A stretch of DNA of 64,000 nt from CAITWF01 sp038231575 (lineage in GTDB: Bacteria > Verrucomicrobiota > Verrucomicrobiia > Opitutales > Opitutaceae). Position 1 is the stretch's first letter, and each line of letters starts with the position of its first letter. Shown here one piece after another: positions 17,012 to 25,639 of the stretch. The notes under the pieces were generated by a model. The model was not told where the DNA came from. It did no database searches and saw nothing but the letters and a program-made list of their open reading frames with translations. Made by a program: the position numbers and the translations under genes. The stretch is from assembly GCA_038231575.1 (NCBI GenBank), contig JBBRLB010000004.1, forward strand, positions 1 to 64,000, in the 5' to 3' direction.

Positions 17012-18838
17012 ATGAATCCCCCGCGACGTCTCGCCCTGTCACTGACCTTGCTGGCGCTGCTCCCGCTCGTCGGCCCGACCGGTCGCGCGCAGGCCCCGAA
17101 AGCCGAGCCCCTTCCGACCATTCTGGACTACGATCACGAGTTCGATGCTGGTTCGAAAATCACCCGCCCCGCCACGCCCCTCACCTCCACGCAGATCGAA
17201 AATCTGGCGACGCTCTGCCGCGTCTGGGGGTTTCTGAAATACCACCACCCGCGGGTCACGACGGGCCATCTGCACTGGGACTACGAACTGTTTCGCGTGA
17301 TGCCCGCCGTGCTCGCCGCCGTCGATCGCGCCGCCGCGAATGAAATCTTCGCGCAATGGATTGATCGGCTCGGCGAACTCACGCCCGGCCCCAACCCGCC
17401 GCTCGCCACCACGTCCCTGCACCTGAAGCCCGACCTCGCGTGGCTGGACGATCGCGCAGCGCTCGGCGCCGCACTCAGTGAAAAACTGCACGCGGTCCAC
17501 GCCGCGCGTCTCGGCGCCAAGAGCCAGTTCTACGTCTCGCTCGCACCCAACGTCGGCAACCCTGCGTTTGCCCACGAGCTCGCCTACGCGCCGCAAAAAT
17601 TCCCGGATGCTGGCCACCGGCTCCTCGCGCTCTTCCGGTTTTGGAATATCATTCGCTACTGGGCGCCCTACCGGAACCTCATCGACGACAACTGGGACGC
17701 CGTGCTCGCCGAGTTTATCCCGCGCCTCGGCGAGGCCGCGGACACGGCGGCTTACCAACGCACCCTCATCGCCCTCATCGCGAAAGTCAGTGACACGCAC
17801 GCGAACCTGTGGAGCGGGCTCGGCGCCCGCCCCCCCGCGGGCGCTTTCAAATTGCCCGCTGCATTTCGCTTCATCGAAGGTCGCGCCACCGTCGTTCGCG
17901 CCTTCGCCTCGCCCGGCAGCGCGGCGCCGCCCGCGTTGCAGCGCGGCGATGTGCTCCTCGCGATCGACGGCACGCCCGTCGAAAAACTCATCGCCGAGTG
18001 GTCGCCCTACTACGCGGATTCCAACCAAGCCGCGCGGCTCCGCGACATCGGTGGCAGCATGGGCCGCGGCCCCGCCGGCCCGGTCATCCTCCGGGTGCAA
18101 CGCGGCGATGCCCCGTTCGAACTCGAGACCGAGGTGAACCGCATCCCCGTCTCGTCCACCGTCGATCCGGAAGCCGGTCGCCACGATTTGCCGGGACCCG
18201 TGTTTCGCCTGCTGTCGCCCGAAATCGCCTACCTCAAACTCTCCGGCGTGAAGACGGCCGATGTGAAGAAATATCTCGAGCAAGCGGCCGGCACCAAAGG
18301 CTGGATCATCGACATCCGAAATTATCCGTCCGAATTCGTCGTGTTCACGCTCGGCTCGCATTTCGTGGAGCAGCCGACCGAGTTTACCACGTTCACCATC
18401 GGCGACCTCAACAATCCCGGCGCGTTTTCCTTCAACCCGAGGCCGCTCGCGCTCTCCCCGCAGTCTCCGCGTTATACCGGCAAGATCGTCATCCTCATCG
18501 ACGAGGTTTCGCAGAGTCAGGCGGAATACACGACGATGGCGTTTCGCGTCGCGCCCGGCGCGGTTGTCGTCGGCAGCATGACCGCCGGCGCCGATGGCAA
18601 CGTCTCCAGCATCCCGCTGCCCGGCGGCCAGCGCACCATGATCAGCGGCATCGGCGTTTTTTATCCCGACAAACGCCCCACTCAGCGCGTCGGCATCGTG
18701 CCTGATGTCGAGGCGCACGCGACGCTCGCTGGCCTCCGCGCCGGTCGCGATGAAGTCCTTGAGGTCGGCCTGCGCCAAATCCTCGGCCCAGAAAAATCCG
18801 ACGCGGAAATCCGCCAACTCGTCCCTGCACTCCCGTGA
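17012..18838 (+). CDS. Secreted S41-family (C-terminal processing type) peptidase with PDZ domain
   Basis: A 608-residue exported protease-like protein. The signal peptide ends near GRAQA. An N-terminal helical region (ENLATLCRVWGFLKYHHP) typical of S41 peptidases of this subgroup is followed by a PDZ-like module with LQRGDVLLAIDGTP. The S41 core follows, with IAYLKLSGV, WIIDIRNYPS and the region 497-505 (DEVSQSQAE), which holds the candidate nucleophile Ser. The expected Lys partner cannot be placed with confidence. Such enzymes trim or degrade periplasmic proteins or imported peptides. It is followed by a TonB-dependent receptor on the same strand, so peptide uptake is a possible theme. Confidence 0.85.
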   Translation: MNPPRRLALSLTLLALLPLVGPTGRAQAPKAEPLPTILDYDHEFDAGSKITRPATPLTSTQIENLATLCRVWGFLKYHHPRVTTGHLHWDYELFRVMPAVLAAVDRAAANEIFAQWIDRLGELTPGPNPPLATTSLHLKPDLAWLDDRAALGAALSEKLHAVHAARLGAKSQFYVSLAPNVGNPAFAHELAYAPQKFPDAGHRLLALFRFWNIIRYWAPYRNLIDDNWDAVLAEFIPRLGEAADTAAYQRTLIALIAKVSDTHANLWSGLGARPPAGAFKLPAAFRFIEGRATVVRAFASPGSAAPPALQRGDVLLAIDGTPVEKLIAEWSPYYADSNQAARLRDIGGSMGRGPAGPVILRVQRGDAPFELETEVNRIPVSSTVDPEAGRHDLPGPVFRLLSPEIAYLKLSGVKTADVKKYLEQAAGTKGWIIDIRNYPSEFVVFTLGSHFVEQPTEFTTFTIGDLNNPGAFSFNPRPLALSPQSPRYTGKIVILIDEVSQSQAEYTTMAFRVAPGAVVVGSMTAGADGNVSSIPLPGGQRTMISGIGVFYPDKRPTQRVGIVPDVEAHATLAGLRAGRDEVLEVGLRQILGPEKSDAEIRQLVPALP

Positions 18839-18939
18839 TTCGCCGCCGCTCGCGTCGGGCCGCGCCACGATTTGCCGCATAAACCGTCTAAGCTTCCATC
18901 GCCTTCTTCGTTGCATAAAAGCCCGCCGCCATCGCTGCC

Positions 18940-21348
18940 GTGAATCTCCGCCGTCTCGTCCTCGCCCTTCCGTCTTTCGCCGTGCTGGCGAGCGCTGCGG
19001 AGCCCGTGCCGGCTCCCGCGGAAAATCCGCGCCAACTCGACGCCGTCAACGTCAACGCGCAGCCCTACAAACCGGCCAATCCGCCCGCGGTGCCGCGGTT
19101 CATGATCAGCCTGAGTCCGCTCAAGTTTCCCCCGTGGACTTTTGGGATCCCCAGCACGCTCGCCCCGTTCGTGGTCACGGCCTCGCGCACGCCGCAAACT
19201 CCCGACAACGTGATCGCCACGGTCAAAATTTTCGACGGCGACGCGATTCGGCTGACCCCTTCGCTCACCCTCGACGGTGCGTTTCGCAGCGTGCCCGCGT
19301 TCAGCTTGTTTCGGCGCAGCGACAGCTTGTCCGCCAACCCGACCGCCCAGGGCGTGTCGCTGCGCGGCCTCGGCCCGAGTGGCGCCAGCCGCTCGCTCGT
19401 GCTCTACGACGGCGTGCCGCTGAACGATCCGTTTGGCGGCTGGGTGGCTTGGACGAAACTTCCGCGCGAAGGTTTATTTCGCGCCGAGCTCGTCCCGGGT
19501 GGCGGCTCCGTCGCTTGGGGCAACGCCGCGCTCGGTGGCGTGCTCCAGGTCTTCGCGCTGCCGGTTCGCACCGAGTTCCTCCTCCTCGACGAGCCGCCGC
19601 AACCGATGCGCTTCGCCAGCCAGGGTTCGATCCGCGCGGCCGCCACGTTCGGGAGCTACAACACGCGCAGCGCTGAAGTCGCGGTCACGACGCCCATCGG
19701 CAATGAAATCGTGCAGCTCCTCGGCCGGGCGTTCGCCACGGATGGATTTTTACTCGTGGCACCCGAGCGTCGCGGCCCGATCGATGTCCCCGCGTGGAGC
19801 CGGCACCGCTGGGTGCAGGGCCGCTGGCGTCACCTGATCGGTGAAAAAATCGAGCTGATGACCACGGTGCGTGAGTTCGAGGAATTTCGCGGCAACGGCA
19901 CGCCCTACACCCGCAACGGCTCGCGCGAAAAATTCGCGTCGTTCACCCTTGCCGCTGACGCCGGCACTCATTTCCACTGGACCGCCATCGGCTACGCGCA
20001 GGATCAATCGTTCGCGAGCACCTTCAGTTCCGTGAACGCCACGCGCACCGCTGAAACGCCCGCCAGTGATCAGTTCGCGGTGCCGGCGACAGCGTTCGGC
20101 GCCGCCTGGACCGGCTCGTGGTGGACCAACCACGATGCGCACACGACGTTCGGGTTCGACGCCCGCACCGTGCGCGGCGAAACGCGCGAAAACTTCACCT
20201 TCACCGCCGGCAATTTCACGCGGCGGCGCATCGCCGGTGGCGAGCAAGCCTTCGGCGGCCTTTTCCTCCTCCACGAACGCCCGCTGACGAAGACCCTGCT
20301 CGCCGCCGTGGGCGCGCGGCTCGACGAGTGGCGCGGGAGCGCCGGCCACCGTCGTGAAACCGATCGCGTTACGGGCGCCGTGATCCGCGACGATCATTAC
20401 GCGGACCGCGACGGCACCGAGTTCAGCCCCAGCGCCGGACTGGTGTGGTCGCCGGACAAAATCTGGCGCGTGCGCGCTTCCGTGCAGCAGGCGTTTCGCG
20501 TGGCGACGCTCAACGAACTCTACCGGCCCTTCCGGCAGGGCACGACCGTCGTCGAAACGAATCCGGATCTTCGCACCGAGCGAAATACCGGCGGCGAAAT
20601 CGGCGTGGAGTGGAAACTCTTTCAGATTCCCTCAGCTCCCGCGCCGAAAGCTCCTCGGCCCGCCACGTCGGGCACCGAAACCACGTTATCGGCCCCGCGC
20701 TACGATCCGTCGGTCGGCCGCGTGACCGTGCAAACGGTCCAACCGAACCCCAAGCCCGTCAACACGCTCACGCTCGGTCTCACCGCCTTCCGCAATGAAC
20801 TCCGCGACGCCGTCAGCAACGTCACGCTCGCGCGCGGCCCCGGCACGTTCCCGATCTTCGGCACGCTCGCGGCCGGCGGCATCGGCCGGCAGCGGCTCAA
20901 CGTCGATCGCATCCGCGTGCAAGGCCTCGAACTCACCGCGACTTGGAATCCGTTCGAGTCCCTCTCGTTCACCGGCTCCGCGCTTTTCAACGATCCCGAA
21001 GTCCGCCGCGCCACGATTGCACCACGCCTCGCCGGCAATCAAGTCGCCCAAGTGCCGCGACACAGCGCCTCGCTCGGCGCGACCTGGCGTGCGCCGGGCG
21101 GCCTGCTGCTCACCCCGCGCGTCCGCTGGATCGGACGGCAGTTCGAGGACGACGAAAACACCCTGCGCCTCGGCGAGGCGCTCGTCGCCGACTTGGGCGC
21201 CAGCCGCCCGCTCACGACGCACCTCGAGTTGTTTCTCACGATCGAAAACCTCGGCAACGCCCGCCTCGAAACCGGCCGCAGCGCCGACGGCGTCGTGAAC
21301 CTCGGCACGCCGCGCCTGGCGATCGGCGGTTTGCGCGGCCATTGGTAG
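18940..21348 (+). CDS. TonB-dependent outer-membrane receptor
   Basis: An 802-residue outer-membrane protein. A signal peptide (residues 1-20) is followed by a short extension and the plug domain: TonB-box-like APFVVTASRTP, then GVSLRGLGPSGASRSLVLYDGVPLND is the conserved plug core (split over about residues 130-165). The rest is a beta-barrel ending in an aromatic residue (RGHW), as expected for insertion by the BAM machinery. The plug core resembles cobalamin/siderophore/iron-complex receptors, but the ligand cannot be named. The start is GTG at 18940; no upstream alternative gives a signal peptide. Confidence 0.92.
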   Translation: MNLRRLVLALPSFAVLASAAEPVPAPAENPRQLDAVNVNAQPYKPANPPAVPRFMISLSPLKFPPWTFGIPSTLAPFVVTASRTPQTPDNVIATVKIFDGDAIRLTPSLTLDGAFRSVPAFSLFRRSDSLSANPTAQGVSLRGLGPSGASRSLVLYDGVPLNDPFGGWVAWTKLPREGLFRAELVPGGGSVAWGNAALGGVLQVFALPVRTEFLLLDEPPQPMRFASQGSIRAAATFGSYNTRSAEVAVTTPIGNEIVQLLGRAFATDGFLLVAPERRGPIDVPAWSRHRWVQGRWRHLIGEKIELMTTVREFEEFRGNGTPYTRNGSREKFASFTLAADAGTHFHWTAIGYAQDQSFASTFSSVNATRTAETPASDQFAVPATAFGAAWTGSWWTNHDAHTTFGFDARTVRGETRENFTFTAGNFTRRRIAGGEQAFGGLFLLHERPLTKTLLAAVGARLDEWRGSAGHRRETDRVTGAVIRDDHYADRDGTEFSPSAGLVWSPDKIWRVRASVQQAFRVATLNELYRPFRQGTTVVETNPDLRTERNTGGEIGVEWKLFQIPSAPAPKAPRPATSGTETTLSAPRYDPSVGRVTVQTVQPNPKPVNTLTLGLTAFRNELRDAVSNVTLARGPGTFPIFGTLAAGGIGRQRLNVDRIRVQGLELTATWNPFESLSFTGSALFNDPEVRRATIAPRLAGNQVAQVPRHSASLGATWRAPGGLLLTPRVRWIGRQFEDDENTLRLGEALVADLGASRPLTTHLELFLTIENLGNARLETGRSADGVVNLGTPRLAIGGLRGHW

Positions 21349-21449
21349 CGCGTAGCGTCGATCAGAGACCGGCGCACCTTTTTGCGGTCAATGGTTTGAT
21401 TCGCCCAAGCTTCTCGGAATAATCTGCGCTCTCACCCCTCCTACCCACT

Positions 21450-22406
21450 ATGCTGATCCGCACGCCAAAAGACTGGGAACTCCGCGAATCCGCCGCGACG
21501 CCCGAAAGCCTTTACCGCCTCACGCGCCGCCGCGATTTCCTCAAAACGCTCGGCCTCACGGCCGTCGCTTTCACCGCGCGCGATCTCCTCGCGGCGACGG
21601 CGGGATTTCCCACCACGGTTAACGCGAACTATCGCGACCCCGCGCTCAAGCCGACGGCCTACGAAATCATCACGAGCTACAATAATTTCTACGAATTTGG
21701 CACCGACAAGTCCGACCCGAAACCCAACTCGGCCAAATGGAAACCCGAGCCCTGGACCGTCGAGCTCGCGGGCTTGTGCGGCGCGCCGCAGAAGATCGAG
21801 GTCAACGATCTTGTGATGAAAATGGGCGGCGCGGAGCAGCGCGTTTACCGCCACCGCTGCGTCGAGGCGTGGTCGATGGTGGTGCCGTGGGACGGCTTCC
21901 CGCTGGCGAAGCTAATCGCGCTCGCGGAGCCGAAGGCCGACGCTAAATTTGTGAAGTTCACCAGCGTGCACGATCCCAAAAACATTCCTGGCCAGCGCCA
22001 ACCCAACCTCGACTGGCCCTACGTCGAGGGCTTGCGCATGGACGAGGCGATGAACGAACTGGCCTTCATCGCGACCGGCATTTACGGCAAACCGATCCCG
22101 AACCAGAACGGCGCGCCGCTCCGCCTCGTGACGCCGTGGAAGTATGGTTTCAAAGGCGCCAAATCGATCGTGAAGATCGAGTTTGTGGCAAAGCAGCCGC
22201 GCACCACCTGGCAGGCCATGGCGGCCGACGAATATGGTTTTTACGCCAACGTAAACCCGATGGTCGATCATCCGCGCTGGACGCAGGCCAGCGAGAAAGT
22301 GATCGGCGGCAGCGCCTTCGCCCGGCAGCCCACGCTCAAGTTCAACGGCTACGAGAAACAGGTCGCCGCGCTCTACAAGGGCCTGAACCTCGTGCAGAAT
22401 TACTGA
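21450..22406 (+). CDS. msrP: MsrP, periplasmic molybdopterin methionine sulfoxide reductase catalytic subunit
   Basis: A 318-residue Tat substrate (TRRRDFLKTLGL, residues 25-36) of the sulfite-oxidase fold. Cys137 in YRHRCVEAWSMVVPW is the expected molybdenum ligand. Blocks such as NNFYEFGTDKSDP, WPYVEGLRMDEAMNEL and LRLVTPWKYGFKGAKSIVKI are characteristic of MsrP (YedY). The enzyme repairs oxidised methionines of envelope proteins, using electrons from the membrane heme protein MsrQ, which is the next gene. An 80-bp palindromic element lies between them. The length is the usual one for the family. Confidence 0.95.
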   Translation: MLIRTPKDWELRESAATPESLYRLTRRRDFLKTLGLTAVAFTARDLLAATAGFPTTVNANYRDPALKPTAYEIITSYNNFYEFGTDKSDPKPNSAKWKPEPWTVELAGLCGAPQKIEVNDLVMKMGGAEQRVYRHRCVEAWSMVVPWDGFPLAKLIALAEPKADAKFVKFTSVHDPKNIPGQRQPNLDWPYVEGLRMDEAMNELAFIATGIYGKPIPNQNGAPLRLVTPWKYGFKGAKSIVKIEFVAKQPRTTWQAMAADEYGFYANVNPMVDHPRWTQASEKVIGGSAFARQPTLKFNGYEKQVAALYKGLNLVQNY

Positions 22407-22420
22407 GGATGGACAGTTGA

Positions 22421-22500
22421 ATGCGGAACTCAGGAACGCTGGGACAAGCCGTGTCCGATCGCTTGTTCTACCTCTGTTCCTGATTTCCTGAGTTCCACAT
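22421..22500. repeat. Palindromic intergenic element, copy 1 (GGAACTCAGGA family)
   Basis: The 15-base ends ATGCGGAACTCAGGA (22421-22435) and TCCTGAGTTCCACAT (22486-22500) are inverted repeats with one mismatch. The right arm extends inward as GTTCCTGATT, which is absent on the left. The same arms recur at 47757-47830 with a different middle, so this is a dispersed repeat rather than a chance hairpin. Confidence 0.8.
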
Positions 22501-22518
22501 AAAACTCTTCACGCTTCC

Positions 22519-23181
22519 GTGATCGAAAAACTTCTCCGCTCGAAGCTCTTCGTCTGGACGCTGATCATTCTGCCCGGCCTCTGGCCGCTTTGGCCGATCT
22601 TCCTTCGGCCCAATCCCAGCATTAACGCGGATCCGCTGAAGTTCGTGCTGCACCACCTCGGTTTCGTCGCGTGCCTCCTGCTCGCGATCGTGCTGGCGTT
22701 CACGCCGCTGCGCGTGCTGTTCCCAAAATGGGGCGTCGCCCTCGCCCTCAACCGTCACCGCCGCCTCGTCGGCGTCAGCGCGTTTTTCTACGGCGCACTC
22801 CATTTCATCACCCACGTGATCTACGAGGGCGGCACCGACCCCGCCGCCATTCCCGGCATCCTGCGCACCGCCCTCAAAAAACCGTTTCAACTCACCGGCC
22901 TCATCACGCTCACGGTCCTGCTCGTCCTCGCGATCACCAGCCTGCACGTGTTCGTCCGCTGGCTCGGCGGCAAGAAATGGAAAACGCTCCACCGGCTCGC
23001 CTACGTCGCCGCCGGACTCGCCACCTACCATCAAGCCGCCGCCCGAAAAATTTTCCCCCTGCAGGTGCTCTGGATTTTCGTCCCGCTCGCGCTGCTGGAA
23101 ATCGCGCGGATCGTGAAGCAGCGGAAAACCCGGCCTACTTCGTCACCGCCGCCAAGAACCACTCCACCGCAAACGTCGTGA
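22519..23181 (+). CDS. msrQ: MsrQ, heme-binding membrane partner of MsrP
   Basis: A 220-residue protein with about six membrane helices, of the ferric-reductase-like transmembrane family. Conserved heme-ligand candidates are the His in LKFVLHHLGFVACLL, FYGALHFITH, and LHRLAYVAAGLATYHQ. It takes electrons from quinol or a flavin reductase and delivers them to MsrP. The start is GTG at 22519. Its last 47 bases overlap the 3' end of the convergent alpha/beta hydrolase gene, which is unusual for a conserved gene; the overlapping tail (TRPTSSPPPRTTPPQTS) is low complexity and probably a non-essential extension. Confidence 0.93.
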   Translation: MIEKLLRSKLFVWTLIILPGLWPLWPIFLRPNPSINADPLKFVLHHLGFVACLLLAIVLAFTPLRVLFPKWGVALALNRHRRLVGVSAFFYGALHFITHVIYEGGTDPAAIPGILRTALKKPFQLTGLITLTVLLVLAITSLHVFVRWLGGKKWKTLHRLAYVAAGLATYHQAAARKIFPLQVLWIFVPLALLEIARIVKQRKTRPTSSPPPRTTPPQTS

Positions 23182-24268
23182 GCTGCCCGCCGGGGCCGTG
23201 AAGATTATATTCGAACGCATGCGTCGCCCACGGCAGTGACACGAACGCATGCGGCACGTTTTGCTCCGCGAGCTTGGCGTCGAGCCGCACGCTGTGGCGA
23301 TGCCACACCAGCGAATCGATCTCGCCGTGCAGCAGGAGCGTCGGCGGCGTGGCCGGGTTCACGCGCGGCAGCGCGCTCGCTGACTCGTAATTTTCCCGCG
23401 CACTGTCCGGCGTGCCGCCAAGATACTGGCGCATCAGCGTCGGTGATTTCAAAATGTCGTCCTCGCGGGCGTTAACGTAAGCGAAGATCATGTCGCTCGG
23501 CGCATACAGCGCGATCACGCCGCGCACCGCCGGATCGTGTGCGGCGTAGCCGACCGCCTCCGCGATCTGACCGCCGGCGCTGCGGCCGAAGAGCACGAGG
23601 CGCGTCGGATCGAGGCCCAGTTCGGACGCATGGGCTTTCAAAAATGCGATCGCCGCAAGCAGATCGTCGCGCTGCGCCGGCCATTGGAATTTCGGGGCGA
23701 GCCGATAGTCGATCGCAGCGACCGCGTAACCGAGGCCCGCGAGCCAGTGGTTGAAGTGCGCGATCTCGGTGCGGGTGCCGCTGTCCCAACCCCCGCCGTG
23801 CACGAGAATCACGCAGGGTCGCGGCGTCGCACCCGTCCGTGCCGGCCGATAAAAATCGAGCGCGAGATCACCGGAGTAGCTCAACGTTTCGACCGGGACC
23901 GGCTTCGTCCCGCCGCCGAACAAGCCCGCCACGGCAAAGGGCGCGCGCGCGATCGCCACCGAGCCGAATTGCTTTTCCAATTTCTCCGGAAGCCTACCGG
24001 CGAGCAGCGACGCTTCGATCACCGGCTTAAGCAAGAGCCCGAAGGCCACCGCGCACACCAGCACCGTCGCCAGCGCGAGCGCGCTCCCCGCGCCGCGGGA
24101 CAGCCACGCGACCGCGGCCAGGAGCAACGGCAGCAGCGCGACCCAGTGGCCGTATTCGCCCGCGAGCACGGCGAGTTTCCACGCGGTCCAGTCGGGTGAC
24201 TTGATCGCGGTGAGCGATCCGAGGGCGACGAGCGTGAGAGCGAGGAGGAGTGGGAGCCAGCGAAGCAT
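23135..24268 (-). CDS. Membrane-anchored alpha/beta hydrolase (esterase/lipase fold-3)
   Basis: A 377-residue protein with three N-terminal hydrophobic segments (about residues 3-22, 42-56 and 61-82) and a C-terminal hydrolase domain from about residue 125. The oxyanion motif HGGGW lies at 157-161 and the nucleophile in GRSAGG (Ser230). The acid (EIDSLV) and His (WATHAFEY) follow in the expected order. The family includes hormone-sensitive-lipase-like esterases; the substrate is not predictable. ATG 24268 begins the first membrane segment. It overlaps msrQ tail to tail by 47 bp. Confidence 0.88.
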   Translation of the reverse strand: MLRWLPLLLALTLVALGSLTAIKSPDWTAWKLAVLAGEYGHWVALLPLLLAAVAWLSRGAGSALALATVLVCAVAFGLLLKPVIEASLLAGRLPEKLEKQFGSVAIARAPFAVAGLFGGGTKPVPVETLSYSGDLALDFYRPARTGATPRPCVILVHGGGWDSGTRTEIAHFNHWLAGLGYAVAAIDYRLAPKFQWPAQRDDLLAAIAFLKAHASELGLDPTRLVLFGRSAGGQIAEAVGYAAHDPAVRGVIALYAPSDMIFAYVNAREDDILKSPTLMRQYLGGTPDSARENYESASALPRVNPATPPTLLLHGEIDSLVWHRHSVRLDAKLAEQNVPHAFVSLPWATHAFEYNLHGPGGQLTTFAVEWFLAAVTK

Positions 24269-24287
24269 TGGAGTGTTACGAACCAGA

Positions 24288-24478
24288 TGGCCGCAAAGAG
24301 GCACAAAAGTCGCAAAAATAATCTTCGGGCGAGGAAAGTCAGAGGCTGCTGGCTGTAGCGGTCGTCGATGACCGCCGTTGAAAAATCACACGGCCTTCGT
24401 TCGGTGGTCATCGACCGCCGCGACCCAAGACCGGCAGCCGCCGTTTCTTTTTGCGCTTCTGGCGCCTTTTTGCGGCCA
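24288..24478. repeat. Palindromic element A of the GCCGCAAAAAGGCGC family (long form)
   Basis: The ends read TGGCCGCAAAGAGGCACAAA on the left and, as reverse complement, the same pattern on the right (GGCGCCTTTTTGCGGCCA). Inside, a second inverted repeat pairs bases around GTCGATGACCGCC with GGTGGTCATCGAC. The element fills the gap between two divergent genes and ends 10 bp before the rsuA start. Copies B, C and D are at 28587, 45746 and 57392. Confidence 0.8.
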
Positions 24479-24488
24479 TTCCGTTTTC

Positions 24489-25184
24489 ATGCGCCGCCTC
24501 GATCAACTTCTCGCCAACCTCGGCTACTGCAGCCGCCGCGAAGCGCGCGACTGGGTGGCGAGCGGCGCGGTGACCGTGCGCGGCGAGATCGCGGACGATT
24601 TCAGCGCGAAGGCAAATGCCGCCGACGTCACCGTCGATGGTCAACCCCTCGATCATCCGGACGGGTTGCTGTTGCTGCTCCACAAGCCCCTCGGCCTCGT
24701 CTGCTCGCACGAACTGCGCGAGGGTCCGAATGTTTACTCGCTGCTCCCGGAGCGCTGGCGCCGCCGCAACCCGATCGTCACGAGCGTGGGCCGGCTCGAC
24801 AAGGACACGAGCGGCTTGTTGCTGCTCACTGATCTTTCGCCGCTGGTGCACCGGCTGACCTCACCGAAACACAAGGTGCCGAAAATTTATCGCGCGACCG
24901 TCGATCGCGATCTCACGCCGGAGTTGGTCCCACTGTTCGCAAGCGGCACGATCATGCTCGAAGACGAAAAGGCGCCGTGCGCGCCGGCGGAACTGAAAAT
25001 CATTTCGCCGCGCGAAGCCGAGGTCACGCTCACCGAGGGAAAATATCATCAGGTGCGACGGATGTTCGCGAGCGCTAGCGGCGCGACGGTGCTGACCCTG
25101 CACCGCGAAAAATTCGGTGCGCTCGACCTCGGCGATCTCGCGCCGGGGACGTGCCGCGAGTTGCCGCTGAATACATTCGATTGA
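24489..25184 (+). CDS. rsuA: RsuA-family 16S rRNA-type pseudouridine synthase
   Basis: A 231-residue RNA-modifying enzyme. An N-terminal S4 RNA-binding domain (MRRLDQLLANLGYCSRREAR) is followed by the catalytic domain with GRLDKDTSGLLLLT (Asp104 is the nucleophile) and the C-terminal block EGKYHQVRRMFA. This is the small RsuA/RluE/RluF branch; choosing 16S rRNA as target rests on overall similarity only. ATG 24489 was chosen because it starts the S4 domain; the frame upstream lies in the palindromic element. Confidence 0.88.
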   Translation: MRRLDQLLANLGYCSRREARDWVASGAVTVRGEIADDFSAKANAADVTVDGQPLDHPDGLLLLLHKPLGLVCSHELREGPNVYSLLPERWRRRNPIVTSVGRLDKDTSGLLLLTDLSPLVHRLTSPKHKVPKIYRATVDRDLTPELVPLFASGTIMLEDEKAPCAPAELKIISPREAEVTLTEGKYHQVRRMFASASGATVLTLHREKFGALDLGDLAPGTCRELPLNTFD

Positions 25185-25267
25185 CCTCCTTCGCCCGCGC
25201 ATCACGAGCCGGAGCGCAAATAAAGGCCTTTTCATTCGCGGCGATTCGCGTCATTCGCGGGCTATCT

Positions 25268-25609
25268 ATGTATGACTTCCCACTCACCGGCGCGCAGAAA
25301 TCCTTTCTCCGTGGCCTCGGCCAGCATCTCGAGCCGGCGCTCAAGCTCGGCAAGGGCGGGCTCACGCCGGAATTCCTGAAGGAACTGCAAAAGCAGCTCC
25401 GCGCGCACGAACTCCTGAAGCTGCGTTTCCTCGGTGCCGAACGCGCCGAGCGCGCCGAGCTCTGCGGGCAGGTCGCCGACCAAGGGCGCTGCATCTGCGT
25501 GGGCGCAGTCGGGCACACGGCCTTGTTTTACCGGCAAAATCCGGAGCCGAAGGAACGCCGCGTGGCGCTCCCGGAAACAAAAACGCCGCCTGAAACCGGA
25601 GCGGCGTGA
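25268..25609 (+). CDS. yhbY: YhbY-like CRM-domain RNA-binding protein
   Basis: A 113-residue CRM-domain protein. It shows the family order: a helix (LTGAQKSFLRGLGQHLEP), the KLGKGGLT loop with the GxxG-like RNA-binding turn, a helix (EFLKELQKQLRAHELLKLRFL), and the strand IGHTALFYR variant (VGHTALFYRQN). YhbY associates with pre-50S ribosomal particles. It lies 83 bp downstream of the pseudouridine synthase gene, which is consistent with a ribosome-assembly pair. Confidence 0.9.
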   Translation: MYDFPLTGAQKSFLRGLGQHLEPALKLGKGGLTPEFLKELQKQLRAHELLKLRFLGAERAERAELCGQVADQGRCICVGAVGHTALFYRQNPEPKERRVALPETKTPPETGAA

Positions 25610-25613
25610 GGCC

Positions 25614-25634
25614 GGTCAGGTCGGAGGCCTGACC
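25614..25634. terminator. Hairpin between convergent genes, possible bidirectional terminator
   Basis: GGTCAGG (25614-25620) pairs with CCTGACC (25628-25634) across a 7-base loop. It sits four bases after the yhbY stop and five before the stop of the convergent propeller gene. No T-tract is present, so this could instead be a repeat palindrome. Confidence 0.4.
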
Positions 25635-25639
25635 AACGT

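Noticed and set aside
15170..18916. Two long minus-strand frames opposite the propeller-cytochrome and S41 genes
   Set aside because: Translations are Arg/Gly/Val-rich without family features, as expected from codon bias.
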